From the NCBI GenBank assembly GCA_051008895.1, contig JBPCXI010000292.1, forward strand, positions 1 through 17,618: a DNA stretch of 17,618 bases, given 5' to 3'. The position numbers were made by a program, and so were the translations under genes. Source of the DNA: SMWD01 sp051008895 (GTDB taxonomy: Bacteria > Pseudomonadota > Gammaproteobacteria > Steroidobacterales > GCA-2729495). This document shows, one piece after another, positions 14,948 to 17,618 of the stretch. Under the pieces are notes generated by a model. That model did no database searches and was not told the DNA's origin. It worked only from the letters and a program-made list of their open reading frames with translations. How positions within the stretch are numbered: the stretch's first letter is position 1; every line of letters begins with the position of its first letter.

Positions 14948-17618
14948 ATGCATGATTCGATCGGTAGCGGGACAGGCGTAAGCACAGCAATTCTAATCTC
15001 ACTCGTCACGCTGTCCGGGTGCGGCGGCGGGGGTGGAGAAGCCGGTAAGTCGGCGCTGTCTCTGGGTGCCGGCGATCTCATAGAAACGACGATATCGGGT
15101 AGTGTCGGCGACGGTCCCATTACCGACGGTCGCGTCGCTGTGCAAAATGTGCGCGGCGAGACTCTCGCCACGCAGCGGAGCAACGAGCAGGCGCGCTACC
15201 GCATTCTTTTGAACGCAAGTCCCGATGAGTATCCGTTGACCGCAACTGTAGATGACGGAACGGACCTCGTTTCCGGCGATCGGCCGTCGTTCGCGTTGAC
15301 CACCGCGATCCTGCAGGCCGGCGGTGAGCAGACCGCGAACCTGAATCCCCATGGCACGATTGCGGTCAAGATCGCACAGCAGATGTCCGGCGGATTGACG
15401 GCCGAGAACCTCAGTGCCGCGCTTGGCGTCGTGAACCGCAATCTGGGTTTCGGTATCGACGCTCGCGCTATTTCAGATCCGATCGGCACCCCGATCGTCG
15501 AACAAAACGTTGCCAGCATGATCCGCTCGAGTGAGGCCCTCGGTGAGACTGTTCGCCGGGCGCATGCGGCGTTGCTATCCGTCGGGAGTTTCGCCAGCGA
15601 AGACGATTTGATTGCTGCCCTCAGCGCCGATCTGATTGATGGCGTGCTCGACGGCCAGGGTCGCGATGGCAGCGATCCGCGGTTGGCCGCGACGACCAGC
15701 GTCGTTTCGGCGCAGGTCATGCTGGAGGTCATGACGAATCGACTGATGGTCGGCGACGTCGTAGCGACGCAGGCGCTCGACGCATCGATCCAGCAGGTGA
15801 TCGGCGCCAGCGTGAGTGCGCCGCTGACGGGCACGCTGAATACGACTGGTCCGATGCTGAATCAGGCGAGGCTGCTGGTCGATGCGGCCGCGCGAATTGA
15901 TGCGGACCCGGTACTCGATGATCTCGCGGCGGCGCTGGCCGCCATTCAGCCGGGCGAGTCGCCGGCCCAGGTTGCGGCGTTGTTACCTGCGGATGCCGTC
16001 TCCGCGCTCGGCGAGACGGTGCAGCAGGTCTCGCTGGCGACAGAAGAGGAACTGGGGGCTGTCAACGACGCGATCCGGGAGGCCGTGCCGCCGATCCAGG
16101 AACCATCCAATCGATTGCCGACGATTTTCGGCTTGCCCCCGACTCAAGTCCTGGTCGGATCGAATTACGATTTCACGCCGACCGCCGCCGATGCCGATGG
16201 TGACGTGCTGACGTTCGGCGTCGTCGGCCTGCCCGGATGGGCAAATTTTGACATGGCGACCGGGCGTATCACCGGTACGCCGAGTGCTGCCGATGTCGCC
16301 ACGTCTGCGCCGATTCAACTCACCGTATCCGACGGCTTCGGTACTGTGTCTTTGCCGGTGTTTCGTATCACGGTTGAGCAGCCGGCCAACGGTGCACCGA
16401 TTATTTCGGGGACGCCGCCTACGACGGTGACGGTTGGCAACCTCTACTCATTCACGCCTGCCGCCGAGGATCCGGACGGCGACGCGCTGACGTTCTCGAT
16501 CGAGAATTTGCCGGCGTGGGCCACGTTTGATCCGGCGACCGGAACACTGACCGGCACGCCTCAGGCTGCGGACGCAGGCAACTATACCGGCGTGCAGATC
16601 GCCGTCGCTGACGCGGACGATCGTGTCAGTTTGACCGCATTTATGATCGTGGTCAGCGCGATTCCGAACCAGGCCCCTGTGATTTCGGGCACACCGGGTA
16701 CGCAGGTCATGGTCGGCAACAGCTATGTATTCACGCCGTCGGCAAGTGACGCGGACGGAGACTCATTGACGTTCTCGATCACGGGGATGCCGCCGTGGGC
16801 GAGTTTTGCAGCCGCTACCGGGCAACTGAGTGGCACGCCGGCCGATGGTGATGTCGGCACGCACGCCGGCATCCGAATCAGCGTTTCGGACGGTCGTGAT
16901 TCTGCATCCTTGCCGGCGTTCTCCATTGTGGTGGCACCGGCACCGAACGTGGTACCGACGATTTCCGGCACGCCGCCGACGTCGGTAACCGCCGGCGATG
17001 CGTACACTTTCACGCCGTCGGCGGCGGATGCGGACGGCGACAGCCTGACGTTCTCGATCGCCGGCCGGCCCGGATGGGCAAACTTCGACCCGGTCACCGG
17101 CCGACTTATGGGCACTCCCGCCGTCACTGATGTCGGGACGCATACGGGTATCAGTATTCGCGTTTCGGACGGTCGTGATACCACCGCGCTGCCCACGTTT
17201 GCGATTACCGTCGACGCGCCACCGAACGCCGCGCCGACGATTACCGGCACGCCGCCGTCCTCGGTCACGGTCGGTTCGGCCTATTCGTTTACGCCAACCG
17301 CGAGCGATCCCAACGGAGACAGCCTGACGTTCTCGATTACCGGCAGGCCCGGATGGGCAAGTTTCAGCTCCGCGTCGGGGCAGCTCAGTGGCACGCCGGT
17401 GGCGGCGGATATCGGCACCTACGGCGGCATCCGCATCAGCGTAACCGATGGTCAGGAGACCGCGACGCTGCCTGAGTTCTCCATTAACGTTAACGACTTG
17501 CCGAACCGCGCGCCGACGGTATCGGGCGTGCCATCCGCGGCCGTCACGATCGGTTCCGCCTACGCATTCACCCCGACCGCGAGCGATCCGGACGGCGATG
17601 CCCTGACATTCTCGATCA
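14948..17618 (+). CDS. Surface lipoprotein with Ig/cadherin-like (He_PIG-type) repeats, 3' end beyond window
   Basis: Open from ATG 14948 to the window edge (890 codons seen). Residues 11-25 form a lipoprotein signal with lipobox LSGC (Cys25), followed by five glycines and Glu, with no Asp at +2, so outer-membrane sorting is likely. Residues about 35-110 look beta-rich, with a GRVAVQNVRGETL segment resembling carboxypeptidase-regulatory-like domains. Residues about 120-385 are mainly helical, with no family I can name. From residue 393, 93-residue repeats begin, each with FTPxAxDxDGDxLTF, GxPxWAxF and TGxxxGTP, the pattern of He_PIG/dystroglycan-type cadherin-like domains; the DxDGD runs may bind Ca2+. 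The probable role is adhesion or matrix binding, inferred from architecture and riboswitch control. In-frame ATGs at 14891 and 14900 lack a ribosome-binding site. The signal peptide has no Lys/Arg before its hydrophobic core, which is unusual. Confidence 0.85.
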   Translation, partial: MHDSIGSGTGVSTAILISLVTLSGCGGGGGEAGKSALSLGAGDLIETTISGSVGDGPITDGRVAVQNVRGETLATQRSNEQARYRILLNASPDEYPLTATVDDGTDLVSGDRPSFALTTAILQAGGEQTANLNPHGTIAVKIAQQMSGGLTAENLSAALGVVNRNLGFGIDARAISDPIGTPIVEQNVASMIRSSEALGETVRRAHAALLSVGSFASEDDLIAALSADLIDGVLDGQGRDGSDPRLAATTSVVSAQVMLEVMTNRLMVGDVVATQALDASIQQVIGASVSAPLTGTLNTTGPMLNQARLLVDAAARIDADPVLDDLAAALAAIQPGESPAQVAALLPADAVSALGETVQQVSLATEEELGAVNDAIREAVPPIQEPSNRLPTIFGLPPTQVLVGSNYDFTPTAADADGDVLTFGVVGLPGWANFDMATGRITGTPSAADVATSAPIQLTVSDGFGTVSLPVFRITVEQPANGAPIISGTPPTTVTVGNLYSFTPAAEDPDGDALTFSIENLPAWATFDPATGTLTGTPQAADAGNYTGVQIAVADADDRVSLTAFMIVVSAIPNQAPVISGTPGTQVMVGNSYVFTPSASDADGDSLTFSITGMPPWASFAAATGQLSGTPADGDVGTHAGIRISVSDGRDSASLPAFSIVVAPAPNVVPTISGTPPTSVTAGDAYTFTPSAADADGDSLTFSIAGRPGWANFDPVTGRLMGTPAVTDVGTHTGISIRVSDGRDTTALPTFAITVDAPPNAAPTITGTPPSSVTVGSAYSFTPTASDPNGDSLTFSITGRPGWASFSSASGQLSGTPVAADIGTYGGIRISVTDGQETATLPEFSINVNDLPNRAPTVSGVPSAAVTIGSAYAFTPTASDPDGDALTFSI
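16124..17618 (+). repeat. Tandem 279-base coding repeats (93-residue Ig-like units)
   Basis: Units begin at 16124, 16403, 16682, 16961, 17240 and 17519, each exactly 279 bases apart, with the sixth cut by the window end. Each starts with an [I/V]xG[T/L/V]P-type motif and contains a near-identical stretch around CTGACGTTCTCGAT. The first unit is the most divergent (LTFGVVG instead of LTFSI). Constant length without indels suggests recent amplification or strong selection on domain length. These are protein-domain repeats inside the lipoprotein gene. Confidence 0.93.

Noticed and set aside
16124..17618. Regular direct repeats as a CRISPR array or mobile repeat
   Set aside because: The 279-base period stays in one open frame and encodes recognisable Ig/cadherin-like domains; there are no short identical repeats with unique spacers.

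Overview
The window reads almost entirely on the + strand and carries the inner part of an exopolysaccharide, capsule or O-antigen biosynthesis cluster, followed by the start of a large surface lipoprotein gene behind tandem cyclic-di-GMP riboswitches. High GC, very long shadow frames on the opposite strand, close packing (a 4-base ATGA overlap, an abutting stop/start) and the enzyme types (CpsG-type ManB, bifunctional ManC, TviB/WbpA-type dehydrogenase, SLBB export protein with a Sec signal) suggest an environmental Gram-negative, most likely a gammaproteobacterium. No rRNA, tRNA or other taxonomic marker is present, so this is an inference.

Layout. 1-1177: 3' part of a UDP-N-acetylhexosamine 6-dehydrogenase. 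1196-2209: UDP-glucuronate 4-epimerase type SDR. 2237-3892: glucose-6-phosphate isomerase. 3989-6766: very long SLBB outer-membrane export protein. 6792-7985: GT4 glycosyltransferase. 7986-8187: leader with a perfect TATAAT box. 8188-10152: membrane-anchored WbpM/CapD-type nucleotide-sugar 4,6-dehydratase. 10270-11619, 11616-13040 and 13041-14393: UDP-glucose 6-dehydrogenase, bifunctional ManC and ManB. 14394-14947: 554-base non-coding leader with two c-di-GMP-I (GEMM-I) aptamers 255 bases apart. 14948 to the window end: lipoprotein with a helical middle part and 93-residue Ig/cadherin-like repeats in exact 279-base register, cut by the window edge.

How the parts fit. Pgi links glucose-6-P to fructose-6-P. 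The isomerase half of ManC makes mannose-6-P, ManB makes mannose-1-P, and the other half of ManC makes GDP-mannose. Ugd makes UDP-glucuronate, which the epimerase can turn into UDP-galacturonate. The TviB-type enzyme supplies a UDP-HexNAc uronate, and the WbpM-type enzyme starts a 6-deoxy-HexNAc branch. The GT4 enzyme adds one sugar and the SLBB protein would form the outer-membrane exit. No flippase, polymerase, Wzc-type co-polymerase or initiating transferase is visible, so the cluster must continue upstream or lie elsewhere.

The most notable element is the double c-di-GMP riboswitch in front of the repeat lipoprotein, directly after manB. It suggests direct second-messenger control of a probable biofilm or adhesion protein next to a polysaccharide cluster. 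The riboswitch class is known; this particular arrangement and its target are what deserve study.
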